Source: Gracilimonas sediminicola (GTDB lineage Bacteria > Bacteroidota > Rhodothermia > Balneolales > Balneolaceae). Taken from it: DNA of 64,000 nt. The notes below the pieces were generated by a model, which was not told the DNA's origin, searched no databases, and saw only the letters and a list, made by a program, of their open reading frames with translations. The translations under genes were made by a program, and so were the position numbers. Positions 1-8,153 of this stretch are shown here, in pieces; position 1 is the stretch's first letter, and each line of letters starts with the position of its first letter. The stretch is taken from NCBI RefSeq assembly GCF_024320785.1, contig NZ_JANDBC010000001.1, positions 1 through 64,000 of the forward strand, read 5' to 3'.

Positions 1-88
1 TGATACAGCAAAGGGAAGCTATAAATGCTACTCCCAGTCCCGCGCCCAGCCAGTTTGTGTCAGAGTTATTGTTTTGTTGCTTGTTCAT
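1..88 (-). CDS. MerT-like mercuric ion transporter, N-terminal fragment
   Basis: Only the first 29 residues are in the window; the gene runs off the left edge. After a polar start the chain enters a membrane helix ending in SLCCI, which matches the vicinal Cys pair in the first helix of MerT-type inner-membrane Hg(II) transporters. Its ATG overlaps the stop of the upstream ArsR regulator (ATGA), so the two are translationally coupled. Known for the family: MerT moves Hg(II) into the cytoplasm for reduction. The call rests on a short piece and the regulator next to it. Confidence 0.55.
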   Translation of the reverse strand, partial: MNKQQNNNSDTNWLGAGLGVAFIASLCCI

Positions 89-465
89 GCTGCTAATACC
101 TCCATAATGGCATTGTTTTCAATCTGGTTAAAAAGTGGTTTCAAAAGCTCGTCATAAGGTTCTTGCAAAGAATAGAAGATGAGTTTTCCCTCCCTTCTTG
201 AACCTAAAAGTCCGGCGTCTTTCAATTTTCGTAGGTGTTGCGATACCGCTGGTACGGTCATATCCAAAATATCGCTCAAATCACATGGGCATAAATCTTC
301 CTCCGTACTTAACAAGAACAGAATTTTCAGGCGCACATCATTCCCGGCCAGTTTCAGTATGTCTGATAGTTTTAAGATAGATGACTCTACCGCACTGATT
401 GAGTCAATACAGCGATTGATCTGGTTCAGATCGGCTACATCACGAATACAGGATTGTTTATTCAT
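85..465 (-). CDS. ArsR/SmtB-family metal-sensing repressor
   Basis: 126 residues. A winged helix-turn-helix spans about residues 44-98, with a recognition helix around VPAVSQHLRKL. The DLCPCDL motif at 58-64 is the ELCVCDL-type metal site of ArsR/CadC proteins, and Cys6 and Cys19 in the N-terminal arm are CadC-like extra ligands. It is coupled (ATGA) to a MerT-like gene, so it probably represses a mercury or heavy-metal transport operon that continues left. The operon reads away from the cassette array starting at 557. Which metal it senses is inference. Confidence 0.85.
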   Translation of the reverse strand: MNKQSCIRDVADLNQINRCIDSISAVESSILKLSDILKLAGNDVRLKILFLLSTEEDLCPCDLSDILDMTVPAVSQHLRKLKDAGLLGSRREGKLIFYSLQEPYDELLKPLFNQIENNAIMEVLAA

Positions 466-556
466 AGCAGATTATTTATTTAAGAAACTGCTTAAATATA
501 GATTCAATTTAAAATTTAAGCAAATGATTAAATGAAAATCATAGCAGACGGTTCTA

Positions 557-685
557 TAACAACGGTTTCAACGCGGACTTGGCCGCATTTTGCCCTTTCA
601 AAGCTCAATTAGATAAAGAAGTTCTGAGTTTTAATTACATTACCTGCCAATAAGGCCAAGCCGGTTAAACCGCAGACCGTTATGT
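557..685 (+). repeat. attC-type integron recombination site 1
   Basis: It starts with R''-like TAACAAC and ends with R'-like GTTATGT. The arms pair as an imperfect palindrome: left GGTTTcAACgCGGaCTTGGCC against right GGCCAAG..CCGGTTAAACC, with extra C, G and A bases only in the left arm. Those unpaired bases are the extrahelical signature of attC sites. It is nearly identical in arms and spacer to the site at 1765-1893. Confidence 0.8.
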
Positions 686-711
686 TCTAAACTTAAATAC
701 AGACTTTTATC

Positions 712-945
712 ATGCTAGAATTTATTAGTGGCCTGCTTATTGACTTTAGTTTAATTGGTGGTATAATTTTATTTGGACTAAGCTTTTCCAAGAAGTACAG
801 AAAGCATAAAGCCAAGATGCTTGTTGCTAGTTTGATATTAATTGCTGTCGGTTTCATCTTCCTAGATTATTCTGCTTTGTCAGAGGCTTATCAAAGCGGT
901 CTTGAATCCGGAAGAAGTATTTTGACAACCCTGTTTAAAACATAA
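712..945 (+). CDS. Small two-helix membrane protein (cassette gene)
   Basis: 77 residues with two hydrophobic segments at about 3-24 and 36-53, separated by a basic loop (KKYRKHKAK). No family recognised. It is the only gene between attC 1 and attC 2, and its TAA stop (943-945) lies inside the R'' box of attC 2, the usual layout of a same-strand integron cassette. Function unknown. Confidence 0.6.
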   Translation: MLEFISGLLIDFSLIGGIILFGLSFSKKYRKHKAKMLVASLILIAVGFIFLDYSALSEAYQSGLESGRSILTTLFKT

Positions 946-1062
946 CAAAGCGTTTTAAATCGGACGCGGACGGGGTGCGATCAAACTTGTTTGTCAGGTA
1001 TTAATTTCGCTACTTCAAAGAAATATTAATCCCCGCGCCGTTTAAACGCTGGGTCGTTATAG
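943..1062 (+). repeat. attC-type integron recombination site 2
   Basis: TAACAAA (R'') to GTTATAG (R'). The left arm CGGaCGCGGacGGGG pairs with the right arm CCCCGCGCCG, leaving unpaired bases in the left arm. Arms and spacer resemble the sites at 2708 and 3453, which form a second attC family in this array. Confidence 0.78.
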
Positions 1063-1138
1063 CCCTTTTCAAATAAATAAGTTGCCCTCTCGTTAAAGTT
1101 GTGTTACATTGTAAAACACTAAACGTAATTCTACTTTC

Positions 1139-1357
1139 ATGGATACAACTCTCACTATTCGAATTGACAAAGAACTAGATCAACTTCTTGAAGAATCATC
1201 GAAAAAGTCCGGTCGTTCAAAAAGTGAATTAGTCCGACAAGCTTTAAAACGGCAATTATCCATTGAGACTTTTCAGGAATTGCGTAAACAACTTTTACCC
1301 TATGGAGAAGCCCAAGGGTGGCTTACCGATGAAGATGTTTTTCGTGAAGTTTCGTGA
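1139..1357 (+). CDS. Ribbon-helix-helix antitoxin (CopG-like)
   Basis: 72 residues. The N-terminal strand TTLTIRIDKEL followed by helices through GRSKSELVRQALKRQL is a ribbon-helix-helix DNA-binding fold; the C-terminal third would bind the toxin. It overlaps the following PIN-domain gene by GTGA, the usual antitoxin-first toxin-antitoxin arrangement. It sits between attC 2 and attC 3, so it is cassette cargo. Such proteins neutralise the partner and repress their own promoter. Confidence 0.85.
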   Translation: MDTTLTIRIDKELDQLLEESSKKSGRSKSELVRQALKRQLSIETFQELRKQLLPYGEAQGWLTDEDVFREVS

Positions 1358-1755
1358 AAATTTTTACTGACACCAACGTATTAGTAAGTGCTTTCACCGC
1401 AAGGGGATTATGTGCAGACCTTCTTGAAGTTATTCTTGCAGATCATCAGTTAATAACTGGGGAAATTGTTTTAACTGAATTGGAACGGGTACTAACTAAG
1501 AAACTCAATGTTCCACAGAACAAAGTTTCCAAAACACTTTTATTTCTTCGAAAATATCAAATAGAGCCGATTCCTGATAAACCTTCTGATGTAAAAGTAA
1601 GAGATGAAGATGATCGATGTGTGTTGGAGTCAGCATTGAGGGCAAAAGCCGACATATTAGTAACCGGAGATAAAGATTTATTGGTCATAGCAAACAATGT
1701 ACCACAACTAAAGATTATTTCGCCGCGAGGGTTTTGGGAATTACTAAAAGAGTAA
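1354..1755 (+). CDS. PIN-domain toxin, VapC-like
   Basis: 133 residues, GTG start at 1354 overlapping the antitoxin stop. PIN-fold acidic residues are visible: DTN at 6-8, a Glu in the VLTELERVL helix, and Asp residues in VRDEDDRCVLE and VTGDKDLL. It resembles the 'toxin component, PIN family' group. Known role: metal-dependent RNase that stops translation when antitoxin is lost. It shares its cassette only with the RHH gene; the stop is about 10 bases before R'' of attC 3. Confidence 0.86.
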   Translation: MKIFTDTNVLVSAFTARGLCADLLEVILADHQLITGEIVLTELERVLTKKLNVPQNKVSKTLLFLRKYQIEPIPDKPSDVKVRDEDDRCVLESALRAKADILVTGDKDLLVIANNVPQLKIISPRGFWELLKE

Positions 1756-1764
1756 ATCGGGCTA

Positions 1765-1893
1765 TAACAACGGTTTCAACGCGGACTTGGCCGCTGTTTG
1801 CTGGTTCAATATTTTTTGGCTTAAAGAAATTCCGAGTTTTAATTACATTACCATTCAATAAGGCCAAGCCGGTTAAACCGCAGACCGTTATAC
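1765..1893 (+). repeat. attC-type integron recombination site 3
   Basis: TAACAAC (R'') to GTTATAC (R'). The left arm is identical to site 1 for about 30 bases and the right arm for about 35 bases, so the two sites are recent copies of one attC family. The same extrahelical C, G and A are in the left arm. Confidence 0.8.
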
Positions 1894-1940
1894 TGCTTGT
1901 CAATTAAGAACTTTTATTCACTTTTTGGTATATTATAGAC

Positions 1941-2105
1941 ATGAAATCAAAGAAAAATATCGAGTCTATTTCTCGTGGAGCTATGAAATCACAGCGGGCA
2001 TCTTTTCGTATTGAAGGGATTAATATATCCAAAAAGAAAGCTGAGCAAATCCGCCGAGAAGTAGTTCAGGAATTTCAGCAAAAGGTTACTTCTCCAACAT
2101 CCTGA
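1941..2105 (+). CDS. VbhA-like antitoxin of a Fic toxin
   Basis: A 54-residue ORF. Residues 21-26 read SFRIEG, fitting the class I Fic-inhibitory motif (S/T)xxxE(G/N), in which the Glu pushes ATP gamma-phosphate out of the Fic active site. Lys/Arg-rich helices flank it, as in VbhA-type antitoxins. It points at the Fic gene and their 3' ends overlap by 20 bases (2086-2105), whereas class I antitoxins normally lie upstream on the same strand. The motif and neighbour make the call; sequence similarity over the rest was not testable. Confidence 0.7.
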   Translation: MKSKKNIESISRGAMKSQRASFRIEGINISKKKAEQIRREVVQEFQQKVTSPTS

Positions 2106-2670
2106 AAAGCTCGATCATCGGCTGGTAATTCTTTTCTGCTGCCGATTGCACAGCTTTTATGTATTCCGACATCTTCTTCTCTGTAATCTTTCCGAAACTG
2201 AATTTTTCGAAATCAAACTTTGCCGCAATTAAATCTACGAAGAGTCGAGCTGTACGTCCATTCCCTTCTCTGAATGGATGAATAAATAGTAATTCTGCGT
2301 GAATTGGGGCAACATATTGTATGAGCTCTTCATATCCTTCTACATGCTTTGGAAGATCACCAAGAAACTCAGTTTCAAATTCCTGAATAATGTCTGGCAG
2401 AAATTTAGCCGTTGGAAAAGTAAATCCACCTTTGGACATATTCACTTGTCTGAGTTCTCCTGCAAATTCGTATAAATGATGTAGAGCAGTCTTGTGAATT
2501 TCCGAGATCAAATTCCATTCGAAGGAATCCACTTTATCTAATTCGGATTCAAATTTAATTTCAGCTCTAAGAAATCCCCGATACTCTTCTTCTGCGATCT
2601 TATCAGGATCGGTTAGTCCAAGTTTGTTGGGCAGGATTTCATCTTCTGATTTTGGCGTTTGATATTTCAT
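2086..2670 (-). CDS. Fic/DOC-family AMP-transferase toxin
   Basis: 194 residues. HPFREGNGRTARLF near residues 131-144 is the complete Fic motif HxFx(D/E)GNGRxxR, so catalytic His and the anion-hole Asn/Gly are intact. A flap region (MSKGGFTFPTAKFLP) precedes it. Fic enzymes transfer AMP or another nucleotide part to target proteins. No inhibitory (S/T)xxxE(G/N) was seen inside this protein, consistent with an external (class I) antitoxin, the small gene converging on it. It is antisense to the other cassette genes and sits between attC 3 and attC 4. Confidence 0.88.
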   Translation of the reverse strand: MKYQTPKSEDEILPNKLGLTDPDKIAEEEYRGFLRAEIKFESELDKVDSFEWNLISEIHKTALHHLYEFAGELRQVNMSKGGFTFPTAKFLPDIIQEFETEFLGDLPKHVEGYEELIQYVAPIHAELLFIHPFREGNGRTARLFVDLIAAKFDFEKFSFGKITEKKMSEYIKAVQSAAEKNYQPMIELFRMLEK

Positions 2671-2707
2671 GTCTAAAAGATAAGCCGAAACGAAGTAAAG
2701 CGCATTA

Positions 2708-2846
2708 TATCAAGACGTTTTAAAGCGGACGCGGACCTGCCTCAGCCGGCAGGCAGGTGGGATGCAATGAAACTTGATTGCCAGGAATTAATTTTGCGAC
2801 TTCAACGAAATTATAATCCCTGCGCCGATAAATTGGGTCGTTATAC
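2708..2846 (+). repeat. attC-type integron recombination site 4 (with inserted hairpin)
   Basis: A degenerate R'' (TATCAAG) to R' GTTATAC. It aligns with site 2 along both arms and with site 5 through the spacer. The left arm is interrupted by a palindromic insert at 2735-2758. The degenerate R'' may reduce recombination. Confidence 0.68.
2735..2758. repeat. Short palindromic element inserted in attC 4
   Basis: CCTGCCT (2736-2742) pairs with AGGCAGG (2751-2757) around an 8-base CAGCCGGC loop. The related attC 2 lacks this block, so it looks like an insertion of a REP/MITE-like unit. Confidence 0.55.
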
Positions 2847-2920
2847 CCACTATAATAATGCATCTCGCTTCCAGTTCTCTTTAGTAATAATTACATTCAG
2901 CTAAACTAATTCAATTTATT

Positions 2921-3154
2921 ATGATTACCGATTTCAAAGAGATAGAGAATTCCGCCTTAAATCTTGACCGGAAGAATAAAGCCCGTCTGGCTGATAAATT
3001 ATTGCAGAGTATCCAAGGTAAAATTGATCCAGAAATCGAACAGGCTTGGGTTGATGAAGTTCAAAAGAGAAAGGAATCGCTTAAATCTGGAGACGCCTCT
3101 CTTCATTCGGCTACTGATGTTTTAAAAGAAGCGAGAAAACGTATTGAAAAGTGA
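2921..3154 (+). CDS. Addiction-module antitoxin component (ParD/RelB-like)
   Basis: 77 residues, helical and charged, with ARLADKLLQSI and DPEIEQAWVDEVQKR motifs typical of the short 'putative addiction module component' family, whose members pair with RelE/ParE toxins. Its stop overlaps the GTG of the ParE-like reading frame (GTGA). Cassette cargo between attC 4 and attC 5. With the toxin broken, it may persist as an orphan antitoxin. Confidence 0.8.
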   Translation: MITDFKEIENSALNLDRKNKARLADKLLQSIQGKIDPEIEQAWVDEVQKRKESLKSGDASLHSATDVLKEARKRIEK

Positions 3155-3441
3155 CTATTAAATTTCATTCAGAAGCCAGAAAAGAATTCTTTGAAACTTC
3201 GGAATATTATGAAGAACAGGTAGTTGGCCTTGGAGATGACTTTATTGATGAGGTAGAAAAAGCTTTAGATGTTATTGAACAATAATCTTCATCTGGTACT
3301 AATATCACTAAAACAGAACTAAGATTTTTAGTTCCCCGCTTTCCATATGGACTCATTTACTCTGAGGAAAACGAACTTATTACCATATTTGCCGTCATGA
3401 ATTTAAAGCGAAAGCCAGGGTACTGGAAATCTCGAACCTAA
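3151..3441 (+). pseudogene. ParE/RelE-family toxin with an in-frame nonsense codon
   Basis: Read from GTG 3151 the frame gives a 96-codon ParE-like protein: an N-terminal FHSEARKEFFE helix, then LVPRFPYGLIYSEE and a tail AVMNLKRKPGYW. Codon 45 (3283-3285) is TAA, which splits the frame; the same frame continues to the natural TAA at 3439-3441 with no shift. The His of the usual AV.H..R.PGYW tail is Asn. A single point mutation inactivated the toxin unless the stop is read through. Confidence 0.82.
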
Positions 3442-3452
3442 AACCGTGGGCA

Positions 3453-3590
3453 TAACATTACGCTTTATATCGGACGCCCCAAATAATCGGAACAAGCAGG
3501 ATTGGGTGCGATGGAACTTGATTGCCAAAAATTAATTTTGCTACTTCAACGAAATTATAATCCCTGCGCCGATATCGCGGGTCATTACTC
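3453..3590 (+). repeat. attC-type integron recombination site 5 (decayed R')
   Basis: R'' TAACATT is intact, and the spacer matches site 4 closely (shared AATTAATTTTGC and CAACGAAATTATAATCCC). The R' box reads ATTACTC where site 4 has GTTATAC, so the crossover G is lost. It is probably the dead end of the array; no further attC follows before purB. Confidence 0.65.
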
Positions 3591-3788
3591 CCTAATTTGA
3601 GTGCCATGCCGCGACCAATCCATGACCAAAATTCCCGGAAAATTCGAAACGGTTTAGATTTTCATGGGATCAGTCTAAGTGACCTATACTTTAGGCTCGT
3701 ATGCGCTGAAGCAAGAGATGAAAAATCGTTCTCCTTCAGCCCGGGCCTCAAGCTTCATTCAACCCCACTACCCCGGATACACTACTTC

Positions 3789-5087
3789 ATGAAGAGAAAA
3801 GTATGTGCCGCGATCATGATTTGTCTAATCGTACTTTTATGGATTGGTGCTGCCGTCAGTCCTGTAGCCGCACAGGGAGCCGAAATGGGAACACCCACCC
3901 GGCTCGCCCTCTTTCTCGACTGTGACTTCTGCGATGAGACCTTCATTCGTCAGGAGATGCCTTACCTGGATCATGTCCGTGACCGTGAAGTCGCTGATGT
4001 TCACGTTCTTGTTACCCGGGAGGACACGGGATCGGGCGGAGAAGCACTGACCATTGATGTCATCGGCCTGGGCATCTTCGATGGGCTGGATTTTTCTACC
4101 GTCTTCAATACACCTGCCAACGCCACTGAGGCCGAAGAGCGGAACGGATTCCTCCGAACCCTCGAAGCCGCGCTGGTGCCGTACCTGATACAGACTCCCA
4201 TACGAGACCGACTACGTGTGAACATTGCGCCGTCCGAGGTGTACGCCGCCGGGCAGACCAAGACTATGGAAGACCCCTGGAATCATTGGACGATCGAGAT
4301 CTATGCTGACGGTAGTGCCGACTTCGAATCCCAGCAGCGATCCTTCGACACCCGGTACGGGATGTACGTCAGCCGTGTGACCGAGGAGTGGAAGCTTCAG
4401 CTCCGGCCCTTCTTTAACTACAACTACGACCGATTTGAGCGTGAGCAAGAAACGATTACGAGTTCGGCCCGACGTGACGGATTCACCAGTTATGCCATAC
4501 GAAGCATCTCGCCGCACTGGTCTGCCGGTGCCTATGGAGACGTTCTAACCTCGACCTATTCTAATGTAGACTGGCGCTATCGCTTCATGGGCGCAGTGGA
4601 ATGGAGCCTCTACCCGTACCGCGAGGCAAATCGGCGACAACTGACGGTTGCTTATCGTCTGGGCAGCTCACACATCTCATACCGAGACACAACCATCTAC
4701 AACGAAATTGAAGAAGTGCTTCCACAGCATCTACTCAACGCAGGGTATGAAGTCGTACAGCCATGGGGAGGAATCGAAATAGGCGTCAATGCCTCACAGT
4801 ACCTGCACGACCTCTCGCGTCACAGTCTTCAGTTTGATGCGGAGTTCGAAATTCGAATCACCAGAGGGCTTTCCGTAGAGATTGGCGGCTTCCTCGAGCT
4901 CATCCACGATCAGATTAACCTTCCAAAGGGTAACGCAGACCTCGAAGATGTGCTTCTGAGGCGCAGACAGCTCGAAACCAACTACGAGGCGGGCCTCAGC
5001 TTCGGGTTCCGTTACCGTTTCGGCTCGCTTCTCAACAATGTCGTCAATCCGCGCTTCGGAGGCATCGGCAACCGGGACCGGTTCTGA
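3789..5087 (+). CDS. Secreted/outer-membrane beta-barrel-like protein of unknown function
   Basis: 432 residues from the Met at 3789. The frame is open back to 3597, but only the 3789 start gives a signal peptide (basic MKRK, hydrophobic core, VAAQ cleavage). An N-terminal domain (LFLDCDFCDETFIRQEMPYL..DVHVLVTRE) is followed by a beta-rich half with alternating aromatic strands (FFNYNYDRF, WRYRFMGAVEWSLYPY) ending in FGFRYRFGS, barrel-like. The family seems to occur in Salinibacter- and Gemmatimonas-like bacteria (from memory). Codon use is clearly more GC-rich than either neighbour, suggesting transfer. Role unknown. Confidence 0.65.
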   Translation: MKRKVCAAIMICLIVLLWIGAAVSPVAAQGAEMGTPTRLALFLDCDFCDETFIRQEMPYLDHVRDREVADVHVLVTREDTGSGGEALTIDVIGLGIFDGLDFSTVFNTPANATEAEERNGFLRTLEAALVPYLIQTPIRDRLRVNIAPSEVYAAGQTKTMEDPWNHWTIEIYADGSADFESQQRSFDTRYGMYVSRVTEEWKLQLRPFFNYNYDRFEREQETITSSARRDGFTSYAIRSISPHWSAGAYGDVLTSTYSNVDWRYRFMGAVEWSLYPYREANRRQLTVAYRLGSSHISYRDTTIYNEIEEVLPQHLLNAGYEVVQPWGGIEIGVNASQYLHDLSRHSLQFDAEFEIRITRGLSVEIGGFLELIHDQINLPKGNADLEDVLLRRRQLETNYEAGLSFGFRYRFGSLLNNVVNPRFGGIGNRDRF

Positions 5088-5193
5088 TCCGCAGACTGCA
5101 ACGAAGTCGTAGGTTTCAATTATCGTTCTTTCTCTAAATATCAGAACTATTCTTTAAATATAGCTCTCATCCAGGAACCAGTAGTTCCAAAGC

Positions 5194-6489
5194 TCAATTC
5201 AAGCCGACCCGCTCAAAAATCACATCCACGTTACGGGTGTGGTGATTCAGGTCAAAAGCCTCATCGATTTCTTCCTGGGATAGAGCTTCTGTTATCGTTT
5301 CATCGGCTTCAACGATAGGCTTAAAGAGCGTTTGTTCTTCCCAGGATTTCATAGCCAGCGGCTGAACGGTATCGTAGGCTTTTTCCCGTGGCATGCCTTT
5401 ATCTATTAACTTGTGCAGCAGGCGCTGAGAGAATACCAGTCCTTGTGTCTTCCAGATGTTGGATTCCATATTGTCTTCAAAAACCACCAGGTTTTCAATG
5501 ACACCGGCAAACCGGTTCAGCATATAATCAAGTAAGGTGGTGGCGTCAGGAAGAATAATACGCTCGGCGGAAGAGTGTGAGATATCCCGCTCGTGCCAAA
5601 GGGGAATATTCTCATAAGCGGTAACCATATATCCCCGAAGTACGCGTGCGCATCCCGAGATATTTTCGGAGCTCACCGGATTTCGCTTATGCGGCATAGA
5701 GGATGATCCCTTCTGCCCTTTCCGGAAAGCTTCCTCGGCTTCTCTAAGTTCACTGCGCTGCAGGTGTCTAACTTCCACAGCCATCTTCTCCATCGTTGAG
5801 CCAATCAAAGCCAAGGTGGACAGGTAGTATGCGTGACGATCGCGCTGCAGGGTTTGGGTGGAAATAGGCGCCGGCTGAAGTCCTAATTTCTCGCAGGTAT
5901 ATTCCTCAACTTCCGGCGGAATGTTGGCAAAAGTTCCTACGGAACCGGATAACTTTCCAAACTCCACATCGGCTGCGGCCTTTTTAAATCGCTCCAGGTT
6001 TCGCTCCATCTCGGCATACCATAAAGCGCACTTGAGCCCAAAAGTAGTTGGTTCGGCGTGGATACCGTGGGTACGCCCCATCATTACTGTGTACTTGTGC
6101 TTTTTCGCTTTTTCAGCCAGTACATTTACAATACGCTCCAACCCTTCCAGCAGAATAACGTTGGCTTTCTTAAGGCGTACTCCCCAGGCGGTATCAACTA
6201 CGTCGGTGGAGGTCAGCCCGTAGTGCACCCATTTCTTTTCATCCCCAAGGGTTTCGGAAACGGCTCGGGTAAAGGCAACCACATCATGGCGGGTTTTGGC
6301 TTCGATTTCTTTGATGCGGTCGACATCAAAAGAAGCATTTTCGTACAGCTTATCCACGTCTTCCATGGGTATTTTACCCAACCTGGCCCATGCCCAACAG
6401 GCCGCTAGTTCAACCTCCAGCCAGGCTTGAAATTGTTGTTCATCCGTCCATAAGTCAGACATTTCCTTGCGGGAATAGCGAGCGATCAT
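5194..6489 (-). CDS. purB: Adenylosuccinate lyase
   Basis: 431 residues, the usual length for bacterial PurB. The fumarase/aspartase-superfamily signature [11 protein letters not shown] is at 261-271, with the catalytic flexible-loop Ser; GRTHG at 138-142 carries a catalytic His, and GLTSTDVVD at 91-99 a substrate-binding segment. It cleaves SAICAR to AICAR and adenylosuccinate to AMP, both releasing fumarate. It is transcribed away from the cassette array and stands alone: 97 bases to the M48 protease gene downstream of its start. Confidence 0.97.
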   Translation of the reverse strand: MIARYSRKEMSDLWTDEQQFQAWLEVELAACWAWARLGKIPMEDVDKLYENASFDVDRIKEIEAKTRHDVVAFTRAVSETLGDEKKWVHYGLTSTDVVDTAWGVRLKKANVILLEGLERIVNVLAEKAKKHKYTVMMGRTHGIHAEPTTFGLKCALWYAEMERNLERFKKAAADVEFGKLSGSVGTFANIPPEVEEYTCEKLGLQPAPISTQTLQRDRHAYYLSTLALIGSTMEKMAVEVRHLQRSELREAEEAFRKGQKGSSSMPHKRNPVSSENISGCARVLRGYMVTAYENIPLWHERDISHSSAERIILPDATTLLDYMLNRFAGVIENLVVFEDNMESNIWKTQGLVFSQRLLHKLIDKGMPREKAYDTVQPLAMKSWEEQTLFKPIVEADETITEALSQEEIDEAFDLNHHTRNVDVIFERVGLN

Positions 6490-6586
6490 GCGATAGTTTG
6501 TTTGAATTGAAAATTACCAGTCAAAGATAATGCTTTTCTTTTTCAGGTTTAAAAAAGGATTCCGGTAAAAACTCTAATACTTATTC

Positions 6587-8086
6587 TTACTGAACCGGAA
6601 TTTTGAGGATCGTCCCCTGTTGGATAGTTTCATCCAGTTTCACCTGATTGATGATCGCCACATCCAGCGGTTGGATATCCATGGGCAGGTCGGCCGGTAA
6701 GAATTCTGCAAAAGGGGCTGTTCGGGCAGCAGGTTTTAAATCAATTCTGACGGGATCGATTCCCAAGATGGAGGCATCATTCAATTCTCTGAAGCCGGCC
6801 GGTATAGAAGCAAATTCGCCTTCATAAATGGGAAAGTCTGAAGCTGATGTGTAACTCAGAAAGTTGTAAATATTCCCCTGAAACTCAATAGCTGTAATCT
6901 GAATCCGCAGTTCGGTACTGTCTTGGGCAAGTGCGGTTGCAAAAGCCTGATAGCCGTCCAGGCCATTTTCGGTGTATTGATACTGATCGACCGTAGTAAT
7001 GCCTTCTCTGTTTAGAAATGAGTTCACATAACTCTCCGCTGAATTGCTTTCCGAATCGATGGTAAACTGAGTGATGGCTGTTTGCTCCTCATTCACCATT
7101 ATAACTGCAGCCGGTTGGTTATAAACTTGCAATCCCGCCGGAACCGGAAATTGAAACTTCAGGTCGGGATGGTAGAAGGTTCCTTTTCTCTCAAAACCAT
7201 GACGGGGATTATTCCCAAACACCATACCCTCGATCATATTCAAAAACTCTTCATCATCCAGGATGGTTTGCTCATAGCCGCGTTCTTCCCATTTTTGGGC
7301 TAACTCGGGGATGGTTTTCTCCCGCTCACCGGGATCGGGGTGACTGGAAAGCAAGGTAGGAACACCGCCTCCCTGACTTTCTGAAATCCGTTCCAGAGAG
7401 TTAAAAAACTCAGCTCCTTCAGCTGCTTTGTAATTCTTCATCGCTGAATATTCCACACCCAGAGCATCTGATTCGCGTTCATCATCTCTACCATATTTCA
7501 AAAACATAAGCTGGGCCGTCTGGCTGCTCAATTGAAGAATACTCCCGCCGTCATAACCGAGCGATTCCCCTAAAACAGCACCCCCCATGATGGCTATTTG
7601 TCCGATTTGCTGCTCAACGGCCCGCTGAGATGCATGTCGGGCAGCAACATGGCCAATCTCATGCCCTAAAACAACGGCAAGTTGAGCTTCATTATTGAGA
7701 TGCGCCAGAAGTCCCCGCGTTACATAAATGTATCCTCCCGGCAGAGCAAACGCATTTACCACAGGGCTGTCTAGTACCCGAAAGGTAAACTCGGTTTCCC
7801 GAAATTTCTTTGGAGTGTCTTCCCTTCTCAGGTGACTAACTTCCAGCAACGACTGTCCAAGGTCAGATACATAATTCGATAGCTCTTCATTTTGATAGAG
7901 GCCGTATTGGGCCACAATTTCCTTATCTGCATTGGCACCAAGTTTTTCTTCCTCTTCCCAACTGTAACCGAAGGCGCGTTTGTTACCCGAAACGGGGTTT
8001 TGCTCAAGGGTCACACATCCGCTTCCAAGTACCGCGAAGGATAACAGCAGGGTGATTATAAAAGATCTTGTTTTCATGAATTTCAT
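6587..8086 (-). CDS. M48-family metalloprotease lipoprotein (BepA-like)
   Basis: 499 residues. A lipoprotein signal (LLLSFAVLGSGC, Cys24) anchors it to the envelope. The zinc site is HEIGH at 142-146 with a third ligand in DERESDAL near 203-207. GGYIYVTRGLL before it is typical of M48B/BepA-like periplasmic proteases, which degrade or help fold outer-membrane proteins. The C-terminal half (about 290-499) has no recognised domain, and its last 40 residues look LysM-like. The Met at residue 4 is an alternative start. Confidence 0.9.
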   Translation of the reverse strand: MKFMKTRSFIITLLLSFAVLGSGCVTLEQNPVSGNKRAFGYSWEEEEKLGANADKEIVAQYGLYQNEELSNYVSDLGQSLLEVSHLRREDTPKKFRETEFTFRVLDSPVVNAFALPGGYIYVTRGLLAHLNNEAQLAVVLGHEIGHVAARHASQRAVEQQIGQIAIMGGAVLGESLGYDGGSILQLSSQTAQLMFLKYGRDDERESDALGVEYSAMKNYKAAEGAEFFNSLERISESQGGGVPTLLSSHPDPGEREKTIPELAQKWEERGYEQTILDDEEFLNMIEGMVFGNNPRHGFERKGTFYHPDLKFQFPVPAGLQVYNQPAAVIMVNEEQTAITQFTIDSESNSAESYVNSFLNREGITTVDQYQYTENGLDGYQAFATALAQDSTELRIQITAIEFQGNIYNFLSYTSASDFPIYEGEFASIPAGFRELNDASILGIDPVRIDLKPAARTAPFAEFLPADLPMDIQPLDVAIINQVKLDETIQQGTILKIPVQ

Positions 8087-8153
8087 AATGATTTAACTCT
8101 TTATTTCAATAGATCTAAGTGAAAGTAAGTGCACAATGTTTCCCGGAAGCTGA

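Noticed and set aside
3597-3788. 64-codon N-terminal extension of the 3789 gene
   Set aside because: The extension has no signal peptide and starts just past the attC 5 end; the Met at 3789 gives a clear signal sequence.
5921-6408. Plus-strand ORFs opposite purB
   Set aside because: Shadow frames of a conserved enzyme gene.
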